NCBI GenBank assembly: GCA_009777175.1 | Contig: WRMI01000010.1 | Coordinates: 1-60,103 of the forward strand | From: Marinilabiliaceae bacterium | Lineage (GTDB): Bacteria; Bacteroidota; Bacteroidia; Bacteroidales; Marinilabiliaceae | Reading direction: 5' to 3' | Length of the DNA stretch: 60,103 nucleotides | Shown: piece after piece, positions 17,801 to 26,210 of the stretch | Numbering within the stretch: the first letter of the stretch is position 1 | How the letters are laid out: every line of letters begins with the position of its first letter | Notes under the pieces: generated by a model | What the model saw: the letters and a program-made list of their open reading frames with translations, nothing else | Told to the model about the DNA's origin: nothing | Database searches by the model: none | Program-made: the position numbers and the translations under genes

Positions 17801-19731
17801 ATATTTTCAATCATCTTTGCTCTAACACTGTATTAGATAAAGAAATACGATTTTTATTTTGCGACCAAAAAGTGAAATGGCTCCGTATGAAATTTAGTTC
17901 TCATATTGAAGACGAATGGACTGTTAGTGACGGTATTATTTTTGATAAAACAGATAGAAAATTAGAAGAAATTGAACTTAAGAACTATCGCGAAAATCTC
18001 GAACAATTAGTCAAAGAACGTACTATAACCCTAAATGTAACAAATAGCAAACTTGAAGCCACAAACGATGAACTTTACGCTACCAATGAAGAGTTATACG
18101 CTACCATCGATGAACTGAATAATAAGAACGATCAACTCGCTACCGAAGTTGCCGCACGTATCGAAGCAGTCGCTAAAAAAGAAGAAAGTGAAGAAAAATT
18201 AAGTACATTTATTAAACAAACAGTTGAAGGCATCGCATTTTCAGACCACGAAGGAAAAATTATAGAATGGAACCCCGAACAAGAAAATATTACAGGTATC
18301 ACAAGAAGTCATGCATTAGGAAGGTACGGCTGGGAAGTGTTTAAAATTTTGAACAAATCGGATAACAAAGCAGAAGAAAGATTCAAAATTCTCCTTAATT
18401 CTTTGGTAGAACCAGCCGACGAAAAAGAAAAAATTAAAGATCAATACGAATTCGAGTTTACCATAGATGTCGGTAGAAAAAAATACCTTGTTTGTTCTTT
18501 GTTCCGAATCACAACAGGGGATAACAAATATAGCGTAGGTCAAATTTTACGAGATGTTACCGAACAGAAAAAAGCAGAAAAAGAGTTGGAAAAATATCAT
18601 ACGCAATTGGAACAAATGGTCGAAATTAAGACAAGAGAACTTACTCACGCTAAAAATAAAGCCGAAGAAGCAGACAAACTTAAATCATCTTTCCTCGCTA
18701 ATATGTCCCACGAAATTAGAACTCCTCTGAACGGCATCGTAGGATTTCTGAACTTCATTTGTTGCGACGATATTTCCGACCACGAACGTAAAGAATATAT
18801 TGATATAGTGAATTCTAACAGTATTCAACTTACAAAACTTATTGAAGATATTATTGATATCTCAAAAATTGAAGCAAATTCACTGACAATATTTCCTACT
18901 CCGCTTAAACTCAATGTTTTAATGCACGAACTTAAAACTTTTTTCGAAGCATATCCAGAACCAAGCAAAAAAGAGAATATTAAACTTATTTTTGACAATA
19001 CCGAAGCAATTGACGATTTCATTCTTTTTGTAGATAATACGCGCTTACGGCAAACACTAACAAATTTAATAGTCAATGCGTATAAGTTCACCGAAAAAGG
19101 TTACATAAAATTTGGATATCGACAAGCGTCAGCAACGATGCTTGAATTTGTCGTTGAAGATACAGGGATAGGAATTTCACCCGAACACCAAAAAGTTGTT
19201 TTTGAGCTATTTAGACAAGTAGATTTGGGAAATACACGACAATACGGCGGAACAGGACTTGGACTTACTATTTCTCGAAATTTAGTACAACTAATGGGCG
19301 GAGAGATGTGGTTAAATTCAGAAACAGGAAAGGGAACATCATTCTTTTTCACAATTCCATTCTTACCGCTAAAAACCGAAGAATTGCCCATTTTCGAAAT
19401 CCGACACGACAAACAATCAAAGCCCGAACCTACCGACGAACAGATAACCGTTCTTATTGTAGAGCCCCTTTTCACAAAATTTAAATATTACGAAAAGAAA
19501 CTAATCGCAACAGGTGCAACAGTATTACACGCTGAAAATTTGCTTTTAATGTCTGATTGCATCGAAAATAATCAAAATATTGAGGCGCTTTTAATTGAAA
19601 AAGAAAATTACGATGAGATGTATTTTTCTAATTTTAAATATACTGACCACCTGCAAATTGTTGTTATTGATAGGGAAACAGGTAAACAAATTGTCTATCC
19701 CGATGGCGATGAATTGTTAATAAGAATATAA
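14845..19731 (+). CDS. Giant multi-PAS/GAF hybrid histidine kinase
   Basis: 1628 residues, no membrane segment, so cytosolic. After an N-terminal coiled coil come about four PAS/PAC modules (30-545), a GAF-like domain (about 600-750) and a fifth PAS with a CDFCP cysteine pair (about 770-890). A sixth PAS, a coiled coil (about 1040-1110) and a seventh PAS (about 1120-1240) follow. HisKA has SHEIRTPLNG (H1289); HATPase_c has DTGIGIS and GGTGLGLTIS. The last 100 residues look like a receiver domain lacking the usual phospho-acceptor aspartate (ALLIEKENYDEM where LMD-MP is expected). The gene ends 16 bases before a NeuB-like gene, so kinase and sugar genes probably share a transcript. Ligands are unknown; the repeated PAS units suggest duplication inside the gene. 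Confidence 0.88.
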   Translation: METTNERILQLEEEVRLLKDELEENKVRLSMIMKAGSSGLWNVQVDHTSTDQPVYNYDRSKDLLRIIGVSDNALPKEKSWENLIHPEDRNKVLDAYTDFLLDVSGDAVFDVNYRLLKENGEYAHIQDFGTGIRDDNGNLLNIIGGIRDITELKIAEEELINEKQRLQTLSDNIPNGVLFRLALDPVSEKLQMIYVSAQWELVMGFPAESVLSDINNLFSFFPNNDSQKVREDLRKSAQTLAVFNSEHRILVNGDIRWVHVQATPRLDKTMIIWEGVVINITARKEAEITLIAEKERLEAFPDIVIYRNELDTKTNKLNYTFLSSGWEEMMGVSVEETMKNFDSVLAVIHPDDKKLVNMKREQARLTKTDFYVEFRIIYRGTIRWIRMSSRPHFENDLVIWDGYAINIDQRKVVEQELEVERNRLHMLANNLPDCRLCQFTMNTITKETTMSYISSDKLENEGIPFESAMNNFNSFLSFVHPDEQKDLLMNIQKSAARMEDLNTEIRFGGNWMQLSMRPHKEENLVVWDGFIMNINIRKTSEAELKKYRDKLETLVQERTEELKTANSKLNEALDLSVTSNRELFKTNKELEKTVEVRTLFFKILQTAQFSNDISADMKSILTKIGKFAGMSRIAIFENNNTQEHFIKTHEWHSDDFTKDLRKTSQLCLDIIEKLGTDYDGLIDAIYMLNQDGYLYISDNSENKNETSVLELSGNRSILIIPLVVSDFHLGYIEFDESLTGKKMKKNEIDVLVNMTRILSNATYRNKIETAMISSQQTMTAVLDNLDFVVYAIDIENYKILFANRNAKEVYGDIEGKLCWQTIQKGKTGPCDFCPNVDLLDENDCPREFNTREEYEEDTNKWLLRKVGAIKWTDGRWVQLNYATDITSLKNNELELNQVKQEILLERNRLMTIADNIPDNCLLRIQIKTEVLSQPTAAMDWISHVRLVYASSNWEAITNIPMEAAMENFQLVFQNFHHEEVNMLGMDIFNHLCSNTVLDKEIRFLFCDQKVKWLRMKFSSHIEDEWTVSDGIIFDKTDRKLEEIELKNYRENLEQLVKERTITLNVTNSKLEATNDELYATNEELYATIDELNNKNDQLATEVAARIEAVAKKEESEEKLSTFIKQTVEGIAFSDHEGKIIEWNPEQENITGITRSHALGRYGWEVFKILNKSDNKAEERFKILLNSLVEPADEKEKIKDQYEFEFTIDVGRKKYLVCSLFRITTGDNKYSVGQILRDVTEQKKAEKELEKYHTQLEQMVEIKTRELTHAKNKAEEADKLKSSFLANMSHEIRTPLNGIVGFLNFICCDDISDHERKEYIDIVNSNSIQLTKLIEDIIDISKIEANSLTIFPTPLKLNVLMHELKTFFEAYPEPSKKENIKLIFDNTEAIDDFILFVDNTRLRQTLTNLIVNAYKFTEKGYIKFGYRQASATMLEFVVEDTGIGISPEHQKVVFELFRQVDLGNTRQYGGTGLGLTISRNLVQLMGGEMWLNSETGKGTSFFFTIPFLPLKTEELPIFEIRHDKQSKPEPTDEQITVLIVEPLFTKFKYYEKKLIATGATVLHAENLLLMSDCIENNQNIEALLIEKENYDEMYFSNFKYTDHLQIVVIDRETGKQIVYPDGDELLIRI

Positions 19732-19747
19732 TTTTAAAAATATAATA

Positions 19748-20623
19748 ATGAACACTCCAAAAATCATAGCCGAAGTAGGCTGTAACCACAAAGGCGACAT
19801 GAACATCGCCCGCGAAATGATATTAACAGCAGCGCTTTTTTGCAAAGTTGATGTCATAAAATTTCAAAAAAGAAACAATAAAGAGTTGTTGAGCGCCGAC
19901 GAATACAATAGTCCGCACCCAAATCCTGCAAACTCCTACGGTGCTACTTATGGCGAACACCGAGAATTTTTAGAATTTGATTTAGAACAACACAAACAAC
20001 TCAAAAAGTGGTGCGAAGAATATGGTCTTATATACTCTACGTCCGTTTGGGACATTATTTCTGCAAAGGAAATTGTTTCTTTGAAACCTGAACTGATAAA
20101 AATTCCATCTGCATGTAATCTCAACAAAAAAATGCTCGAATTTTTGTGCGACAACTATGACGGGGAAATTCACCTATCGTTCGGTATGACATCGCAAGAA
20201 GAGGAAGAACGAATTATCTCGTTTTTCGAGTCAAAAGGAAAAAATAAAAATCTTGTTATTTATAGTTGTACTTCGGGCTATCCTGTACCATTTGAAGATA
20301 TTTGTCTTTTGGAAATAACCAGACTTAAAAATAGTTACGAAAATCGTGTTAAATCCATCGGATTTTCGGGACACCATTTAGGAATCGCTGTTGACGTTGC
20401 CGCAATTACGCTCGGTGCTCAATGGATTGAAAGGCACTACACTTTAGACCGTACTTGGAAAGGCACTGACCACGCGGCATCATTAGAACCAGACGGATTA
20501 AGAAAATTAACACGAGATTGCCGAGCTGTTAGTAAAGCATTGATAAACAAAGAAATAGAAATTCTTCATATTGAATCTGTTCAACGAAACAAATTAAAAA
20601 AGAACCAAATAAGATGGGAATAA
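19748..20623 (+). CDS. NeuB-family nonulosonic acid synthase lacking the SAF domain
   Basis: 291 residues. IIAEVGCNHKGDM opens the NeuB TIM barrel, which condenses phosphoenolpyruvate with an N-acyl sugar (or sugar phosphate). KFQKRN, the STSVWD segment, KIPSACNLN, SFGMTS and FSGHHLGI match the barrel strands, and ERHYTLDRTWKGTDHAASLEPDG is the well-conserved C-terminal part. The usual antifreeze-like SAF domain (about 60 residues) is absent; the protein stops soon after the barrel. SAF in NeuB completes the neighbouring active site, so its absence may indicate a KDN- or phosphate-type subgroup, or a separate partner. The end overlaps the next gene by 10 bases. Confidence 0.85.
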   Translation: MNTPKIIAEVGCNHKGDMNIAREMILTAALFCKVDVIKFQKRNNKELLSADEYNSPHPNPANSYGATYGEHREFLEFDLEQHKQLKKWCEEYGLIYSTSVWDIISAKEIVSLKPELIKIPSACNLNKKMLEFLCDNYDGEIHLSFGMTSQEEEERIISFFESKGKNKNLVIYSCTSGYPVPFEDICLLEITRLKNSYENRVKSIGFSGHHLGIAVDVAAITLGAQWIERHYTLDRTWKGTDHAASLEPDGLRKLTRDCRAVSKALINKEIEILHIESVQRNKLKKNQIRWE

Positions 20624-21780
20624 TTGCATTTATTCCAGTGCGCGGTGGCAGTAAGTCAATTCCGCTGAAAAATATTAAGTTTTTTTGCGGAAAACCTTTA
20701 GTTTATTGGAACTTAAAAGCACTGCAAGAAACAAATAATGTAGATAAAATTATTGTTTCTACTGATAGCAAAGAAATTGAGAAAATTGTTACAAATTTCA
20801 ACTTTTCAAAAGTTTCTCTTTTTGCTCGTTCCCCTGAAAGTGCTACTGATACAGCATCAACCGAGAGTGCAATGCTTGATTTTATTAACCGTTCCAAAGA
20901 GTGGATTTCAGACAACGATATATTTATTCTTGTGCAAGCAACATCGCCACTTACTCAAAGTAAACATTTTACAGAAGCATTAGACCAATATTTCCTTAAT
21001 AAATATGATTCTCTGCTCACTTGTGTCAGATATAAACGTTTTTTTTGGAACGCAGATGGTACATCCAAAAATTATGATTTCAAAAACCGTCCACGTAGAC
21101 AAGATTTTGATGGCGAAATAATGGAAAATGGCGCATTCTATATTAATAGTGTCGGTAATATTATCAAATCAGGAAATCGTTTATCAGGAAAAATAGGTAT
21201 TTACGAAATGCCCGAATATACCGCTATCGAAATTGACGAAGAAGAGGATTGGATTGTTGCAGAAAAAATTTTCCGAAAACATATAGCACCACCCGAAACT
21301 GATTTTTCCAAAATAAAACTTTTTCTTTCAGACGTTGACGGTGTTCTTACTGATGCGGGAATGTATTATTCTGAAAATGGCGACGAACTGAAAAAATTTA
21401 ATACACACGACGGAATGGGTTTCCGATTGTTGAGAGAAAAAGGAATAAAAACCGGAATCATAACATCAGAAGATAGAAAGTTGGTAGAACGGCGTTTCCA
21501 AAAATTACAATTAGACTACCTTTATCAAGGGGAAAAATTTGGCGGCAAACTTGCAGCAGCAAAAGAAATATGCACCAAAGAAGGGATCGAATTAAGCGAA
21601 GTTGCATACATCGGCGATGATATAAATTGTTTAGAATTACTTTCAAACGTTGGCTTTGCGGCTTGTCCCGCAGATGCCGTTGATGAAATAAAAAATATTT
21701 CAGGAATAACAATACTCAAAACCGACGGCGGCAAAGGCGCTGTAAGAGAATTAGTTAACTTGCTTTTGCTAAATGAGTGA
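20614..21780 (+). CDS. Fused CMP-nonulosonate cytidylyltransferase and KdsC-like phosphatase
   Basis: 388 residues in two parts. Residues 1-225 are a NeuA-type cytidylyltransferase (IPVRGGSKSIPLKN, VSTDSKEI, LVQATSPL). Residues 230-388 are a C0-subfamily HAD phosphatase like KdsC (LSDVDGVLTDAG, THDGMGFRLLR, GIITSED, YIGDDINC). The fusion suggests the synthase next door makes a phosphorylated acid (such as KDN-9-P or Neu5Ac-9-P) that is dephosphorylated and then activated with CTP. In Bacteroides thetaiotaomicron the same steps have been assigned to separate genes. The start overlaps the synthase gene by 10 bases, so translation is coupled. The last codons, NE-stop, merge into a TGAATGAG array. 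Confidence 0.88.
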   Translation: MGIIAFIPVRGGSKSIPLKNIKFFCGKPLVYWNLKALQETNNVDKIIVSTDSKEIEKIVTNFNFSKVSLFARSPESATDTASTESAMLDFINRSKEWISDNDIFILVQATSPLTQSKHFTEALDQYFLNKYDSLLTCVRYKRFFWNADGTSKNYDFKNRPRRQDFDGEIMENGAFYINSVGNIIKSGNRLSGKIGIYEMPEYTAIEIDEEEDWIVAEKIFRKHIAPPETDFSKIKLFLSDVDGVLTDAGMYYSENGDELKKFNTHDGMGFRLLREKGIKTGIITSEDRKLVERRFQKLQLDYLYQGEKFGGKLAAAKEICTKEGIELSEVAYIGDDINCLELLSNVGFAACPADAVDEIKNISGITILKTDGGKGAVRELVNLLLLNE

Positions 21781-22160
21781 ATGAGTGAATGGGTGAATGA
21801 GTGAATGAGGGATAAGCGTAAGCGCAATTCGGGGCACATCAAAAAATCTTTGTGAATCCTTTGTGTGTTCCTTTGTGGTTAGATTTTTTCTACCGCGAAG
21901 GCACACAAAGGTTTTTTCACAAAGTCGCACGAAGGATGCATTCCTAACGGAATGCGGGTTGCTTGCTATGCTATTTTTCTACCAAGCGATGCATTCCTAA
22001 CGGAATGCACCAAACCCCACAACATCCATACACCCCACACAGCAGCACTCGGTACGAGTGCAACGTAGATAACCCCGAATAAGCGTAAGCGCAATTCGGG
22101 GTATCTCCCAAAAAAGGATGCAATCATTTTCGACAAGCTCAATGCATCGCCTAACAGAAT
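21777..22160. repeat. Mosaic of short repeat elements
   Basis: In order: TGAATGAG octamers (21777-21808); ATAAGCGTAAGCGCAATTCGGGG (21811-21834); CACAAAGG words with a TTTTTTC spacer; gcattcctaacggaatgc hairpins (near 21939 and 21990); the gcactcggtacgagtgc hairpin (near 22045); the hairpin arms ccccgaat / attcgggg (22073-22101); and a gacaagctcaatgcatcgcc word. No coding signal. Confidence 0.8.
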
Positions 22161-22192
22161 GAAAAACCAAAAAAAATATTTATTTTTTTTTG

Positions 22193-22222
22193 TTGTTTCA
22201 AAAAAAATTTCATCTATCTTTG
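22193..22222 (+). promoter_or_regulatory. Promoter of the DUF1460 gene
   Basis: TTG at 22193-22195, exactly 19 bases, then TATCTTTG at 22215-22222, followed by CAATC. The ATG is 39 bases downstream. Confidence 0.7.
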
Positions 22223-22260
22223 CAATCTGAATTTATTACAAAAAAATAAAAAAGGGTTAT

Positions 22261-23169
22261 ATGCAAAATATTAGTAATCAAATAAAAAGAGTTGCAAAGA
22301 AACTATTCCTTTTTGTTTTCATTATATTGTCATTTTCTGTTTTTTTTAGATTATCAGGAGGAATGACAATAGAGCATTCTAAAAATGCCGATATTGTTAC
22401 AACATCTTCTGATTCTGCTATTTTTGCCCAAATATTAAATAAATTCGGCTATAAAGATTTATCTATCAATGAATATATTACAGAAATTGGAAAATTTTTT
22501 ATCGGTACTCCTTATACATCGTCCACTCTTGATATTGATGATAATGAGCGACTTGTGATAAATTTATCCGAAATGGATTGTGTTACTTTTGTTGAGTATG
22601 TAACTGCATTTGCATTATGTTTTTCAAATAAAGAGTATGATTTTGACAGTTTTATTCAAAAGCTCACATTAATAAGGTACAAGTCGGGTATAATTGATGG
22701 TTATTCTTCTCGTTTGCACTATTTTTCAGATTGGTTGTTTGATAATACTCAAAAAGGAATAATCACTATTGTTAGCGAACTAATTGGAAATGCACAATTC
22801 GATTGTTACGTTAATTTTATGACAACAAATCCATCTTTTTACAAACAATTAACAAATACATCTCAAATATCTTTGATGAAAACCATCGAGGCTTCAATTT
22901 CCTCATACTCAATGAAATATATTACAAAAAATTATTTCAAAACCGCAGAAAGCGAAATATTAGATGGTGATATAATTGCTTTAACAACGTCAATAAAAGG
23001 ATTAGACGTTTCACACGTTGGATTGGCGGTAATCATAAAAGGGAGAGTGCATTTATTACATGCCTCATCCACAAGCAAAAAAGTAGAAATAACTACCATT
23101 CCATTTGACGATTATTTACAAAAACGTACAAATGTTACGGGAGTATTAGTGGGGCGGTTAAAAAAATAA
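22261..23169 (+). CDS. DUF1460 family exported amidase-like protein
   Basis: 302 residues. Residues about 15-32 are hydrophobic (signal anchor or signal peptide), placing it in the periplasm. The DUF1460 core follows: IGKFFIGTPYTSSTLD, then LSEMDCVTFVEYV with the catalytic-type cysteine, HYFSDWL, and DVSHVGLAVIIKGRVHLLHASS with the catalytic-type histidine. The family belongs to the NlpC/P60-like cysteine peptidases and acts on cell-wall peptides or as an N-acetylmuramoyl-L-alanine amidase. It is monocistronic, facing a convergent operon whose last stop is only 18 bases away. NamZ elsewhere in the window is another wall-recycling enzyme, but no direct link is seen. Confidence 0.85.
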   Translation: MQNISNQIKRVAKKLFLFVFIILSFSVFFRLSGGMTIEHSKNADIVTTSSDSAIFAQILNKFGYKDLSINEYITEIGKFFIGTPYTSSTLDIDDNERLVINLSEMDCVTFVEYVTAFALCFSNKEYDFDSFIQKLTLIRYKSGIIDGYSSRLHYFSDWLFDNTQKGIITIVSELIGNAQFDCYVNFMTTNPSFYKQLTNTSQISLMKTIEASISSYSMKYITKNYFKTAESEILDGDIIALTTSIKGLDVSHVGLAVIIKGRVHLLHASSTSKKVEITTIPFDDYLQKRTNVTGVLVGRLKK

Positions 23170-23187
23170 GTCCCTCCCCTACTCTAT

Positions 23188-23964
23188 TCATTTCAAATCT
23201 TCCAAATAACGTCCGATTGCATAATGCATATTGTCGTGGTCCATAACTCCATAGACATCTCTACAATATTGCTGTAATTCTTCGCGTTTTTTGTAATTAG
23301 TGTCTGTAATTTCCTCCATACCCGTAAGCCATGCCGTGAATTCAGACCTGAGATTTTGCTCATCAACAAACACAATCGACACTTTTGTAACTTCTGTTAC
23401 ATTATTTCCTTCACGTAACAGAATTGTACATTCGTTAATAAAAGGAGTTCCGAAGTCGCTTTGTTTAATGGCAAAATCATTAGAAACCACTTCTTTGTTT
23501 TTCTTGTTCTCTTTGAAACGGAACAGCAAATCATATTTTTGCTGATTTTGGGGTCCCACTTCGATGTCTAATCTGTTGCCCACGATGGCAAAAGTGTCGG
23601 CACCAAAATATTTTCTCAAAGTTTCGGGAGGCATTTCCCCTGTAAGCCTAATGTTAGTGTCTGTCATTGGTCGACTTTTCATTTCACGGAGCGACTTTTC
23701 AGACGAAACTAATAAAGTACCCGGGGAAACAAGTTCATACTTTCTTTGGGATGGACTTCGCAAAATAGCATTATCAGAGGCTTTGCCAAATAAGAGCATT
23801 GTGTGCATATTCACTTGCTCGTTAGATTGCAATTCCTTCCCTGATTGTTGATTCACAATACGTCCATTGATTCTGATAACGTGGTGTAAACCATCTTCTT
23901 GTGCATCTATTTTTTGTAAAAACAGAAAAGCACTAATTACACAAAAAATTTTGATTCTATTCAT
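23188..23964 (-). CDS. Exported protein of unknown function
   Basis: 258 residues with a clear signal peptide (1-21, ending KIDAQ). I do not recognise the family. The mature part starts with a segment like a FecR-type or surface-domain strand pattern (RINGRIVNQQSGKEL, RSPSQRKYELVSPGTLL). It contains little cysteine and ends in a helical, acidic tail (YAIGRYLEDLK). It lies 33 bases downstream of the TPR-SpoIIE phosphatase gene on the same strand and is very likely co-transcribed with it. It may be the envelope partner of that signalling protein. Confidence 0.6.
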   Translation of the reverse strand: MNRIKIFCVISAFLFLQKIDAQEDGLHHVIRINGRIVNQQSGKELQSNEQVNMHTMLLFGKASDNAILRSPSQRKYELVSPGTLLVSSEKSLREMKSRPMTDTNIRLTGEMPPETLRKYFGADTFAIVGNRLDIEVGPQNQQKYDLLFRFKENKKNKEVVSNDFAIKQSDFGTPFINECTILLREGNNVTEVTKVSIVFVDEQNLRSEFTAWLTGMEEITDTNYKKREELQQYCRDVYGVMDHDNMHYAIGRYLEDLK

Positions 23965-23997
23965 AACTACTTAATTATTTATGATTTATATATATTA

Positions 23998-26115
23998 TTA
24001 AAATTTTACTCCGAGTATTAAAATGTCGTCTGTTTGATGAGTATCTCCCCTCCAAATCCAATGTTCTTTTACCAACTCATAAAATTGTTCTTGCATAGGT
24101 TTATCTGAAATTGACAAAAGAAATTCTTTAAATTGTTTCTTTTTAAAACGTTCTTTATTTTCGCTGTCAAATTGGTCGGTATAACCGTCAGAAAACATAT
24201 ATAAAGTATCACCATCTTTATAAATGAATTTTTCAGAAGTAAACGGCAAGTGTTGTTTTTCGTCAATTCCTATTGACATTCTGTCGGCTTTTTTTTCTAT
24301 TAATTTTCTATTATTAATAATGTATAGCGGGTTTTTTGCGCCTGAAAATTCTATTTCGCGGGTGATAGTGTTATAAATAATCAGTGCAATATCCATACCG
24401 TTGCGTGTATTCCAAAGTGCGCCTTGGGGGTTGAGGAGTTGTATAATAAGTTCACGCAGTTGATTTAAAATAAGGTCACTTTTTGGTACTTCCATTTCGC
24501 TAACAATTTTATTAAGTGATGATATTCCGAGCATACTGACAACAGCCCCGCATGCACCGTGTCCTGTACAATCAGCAACAGCAAGAATTTTATATTGGTC
24601 TTTAATTGTCATCCAATAAAAATCACCACTAACCGCATCATGAGGCATATTTAAGATAAAATAATCGGAAAGAGTTTTATCTAAATAATCAGTTGGCGGG
24701 AGAACGGCTTTTTGCACTAAACTTGCCGCTTCAATACTTTGAGATATTTCTCGATGCTGATTCGAAAGTTCATTACGTTGATTTTCAATTTCGTCTCTTT
24801 GGTCTGAAAGTATTCTATTTGTTCTCTTTTTTTGTCTGTTTCCGTTTATCAAAAATAATGCGAATATAATTAAAAGTAAGACTGCCCCTAATGCAGTAAT
24901 AAGAAATTTTTGTAGATTAAGTCTACGATCTTTTTCCAATTCTTGCCTTATACTTTCTTTATACTGCATATATTGTTCTGTAAAAGAGCGTGCTTTGGTC
25001 TGATTATCAATGCTTAAATATTCAGATTTTACACTTGTTAAAATAAAATCTTCGATAGCATTAGTATATTCTCCGAGTTTTGTATAACTGTCTGCACGAC
25101 CATTAAAAGCCCAAATTTCTACATCCCTTAGATGAAATCGCTGCGAAACTTCAATCGATTTATTAAAATAAAATATTGCGGAGTCTGCTTTATCAATTTT
25201 GTACATAATATGCCCGAGTGAATAATAAGTTTCGGCTAATGCTCTATAATTTGAGTGTTCAATTGCATAGTCTAACACTTTTAAATATTCGTTTCGTGCG
25301 GGTTCGAATTCTCGAAAATCTAACATAAGCAACCCTTTGTTATATATAACTTTAAGCAATAATTCAGTATCATTGGCTTCGAGGCAAAGTTGTTCGCTTT
25401 TTAAATAATGTTCCAATGCTTCTTCATATTCGTCTAATTCAGCGTAAAGTCCGCCGAGATTGTTGTAACAACTTGCCTGTCCTTTGATATTATCTGCCTG
25501 CATATATAAATTCATAGCAATATTGAAATACTCTTCGGATTCAGCAAATCTCCTCTCACTTTTATATACGGCACCAATGTTTCGGTGTGATGATGCCTGT
25601 CCCTCTATATCTTTTAGTTCAACATATATTTTTAATGAAAGTGGAAAATATTCCATTGCGACATCTGTTTTATCTAACATCAAAGCAGTATGTCCGATGT
25701 AATCGTATAATATTGCTAATGTTTGAGGAGGAATATTTTTTATGTGTTGAAGTGCTTCATTAAAATATTCAATGGCATTAATATATTGTCCTGCCTTTTG
25801 TGATGAAATTCCTAAGGAATTATAAATTTCGAACTTTATTTCATCATTGACAGCAATTTGTCGAGAGAGATGTAGAGCTTCCTGCGCTACATAAAAAGCG
25901 CTATCAGGAGAAATATCTAATTGTCGATTATATTCTTCTAACAAAAGATTTATAGAATAATAAACCGATGTTTCATTTTTTGTTTGTTTTGGGGAACATG
26001 CACAAAGCAAAATGATGGTCAAAAGCAACAAAAATGAGGAGCTGGTAATGTGTTGCCGCCAATTATTTATTTTATAGTAAAATTTTACTTCTTGTTCTGT
26101 TATTAGTACTGCCAT
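23998..26115 (-). CDS. TPR-repeat SpoIIE/PP2C-type phosphatase, membrane anchored
   Basis: 705 residues. A hydrophobic stretch ends in LLCACS (about 27-42), a lipoprotein or signal-anchor pattern. Residues about 60-390 hold seven or more TPR units (for example AIEYFNEALQHIK, SCYNNLGGLYAELDEYEEALEHYLKS). A second membrane segment is at about 407-427, then a coiled coil, then the SpoIIE/PP2C domain (about 475-705) with metal ligands in SGDFYW, VADCTGHGACGA and FSDGYTDQFD. The topology is periplasmic TPR and cytosolic serine phosphatase. The family resembles PorX/T9SS-linked and stress-signalling phosphatases of Bacteroidetes. It heads a two-gene operon. A dead copy of this kind of phosphatase domain is at 32083-32407. 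Confidence 0.88.
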   Translation of the reverse strand: MAVLITEQEVKFYYKINNWRQHITSSSFLLLLTIILLCACSPKQTKNETSVYYSINLLLEEYNRQLDISPDSAFYVAQEALHLSRQIAVNDEIKFEIYNSLGISSQKAGQYINAIEYFNEALQHIKNIPPQTLAILYDYIGHTALMLDKTDVAMEYFPLSLKIYVELKDIEGQASSHRNIGAVYKSERRFAESEEYFNIAMNLYMQADNIKGQASCYNNLGGLYAELDEYEEALEHYLKSEQLCLEANDTELLLKVIYNKGLLMLDFREFEPARNEYLKVLDYAIEHSNYRALAETYYSLGHIMYKIDKADSAIFYFNKSIEVSQRFHLRDVEIWAFNGRADSYTKLGEYTNAIEDFILTSVKSEYLSIDNQTKARSFTEQYMQYKESIRQELEKDRRLNLQKFLITALGAVLLLIIFALFLINGNRQKKRTNRILSDQRDEIENQRNELSNQHREISQSIEAASLVQKAVLPPTDYLDKTLSDYFILNMPHDAVSGDFYWMTIKDQYKILAVADCTGHGACGAVVSMLGISSLNKIVSEMEVPKSDLILNQLRELIIQLLNPQGALWNTRNGMDIALIIYNTITREIEFSGAKNPLYIINNRKLIEKKADRMSIGIDEKQHLPFTSEKFIYKDGDTLYMFSDGYTDQFDSENKERFKKKQFKEFLLSISDKPMQEQFYELVKEHWIWRGDTHQTDDILILGVKF

Positions 26116-26181
26116 AAACCATTGATATATAATCTGTTTTAGTATTATGCTCTTTCACGGACATATCATCTAATTTTTTTG

Positions 26182-26210
26182 CAAAAGTAGATATTTTTTT
26201 TATATAACAA
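26182..26210 (-). promoter_or_regulatory. Promoter of the TPR-SpoIIE operon
   Basis: On the minus strand TTG (26210-26208), 18 bases, then TACTTTTG (26189-26182). The start codon is about 67 bases downstream. Confidence 0.55.
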
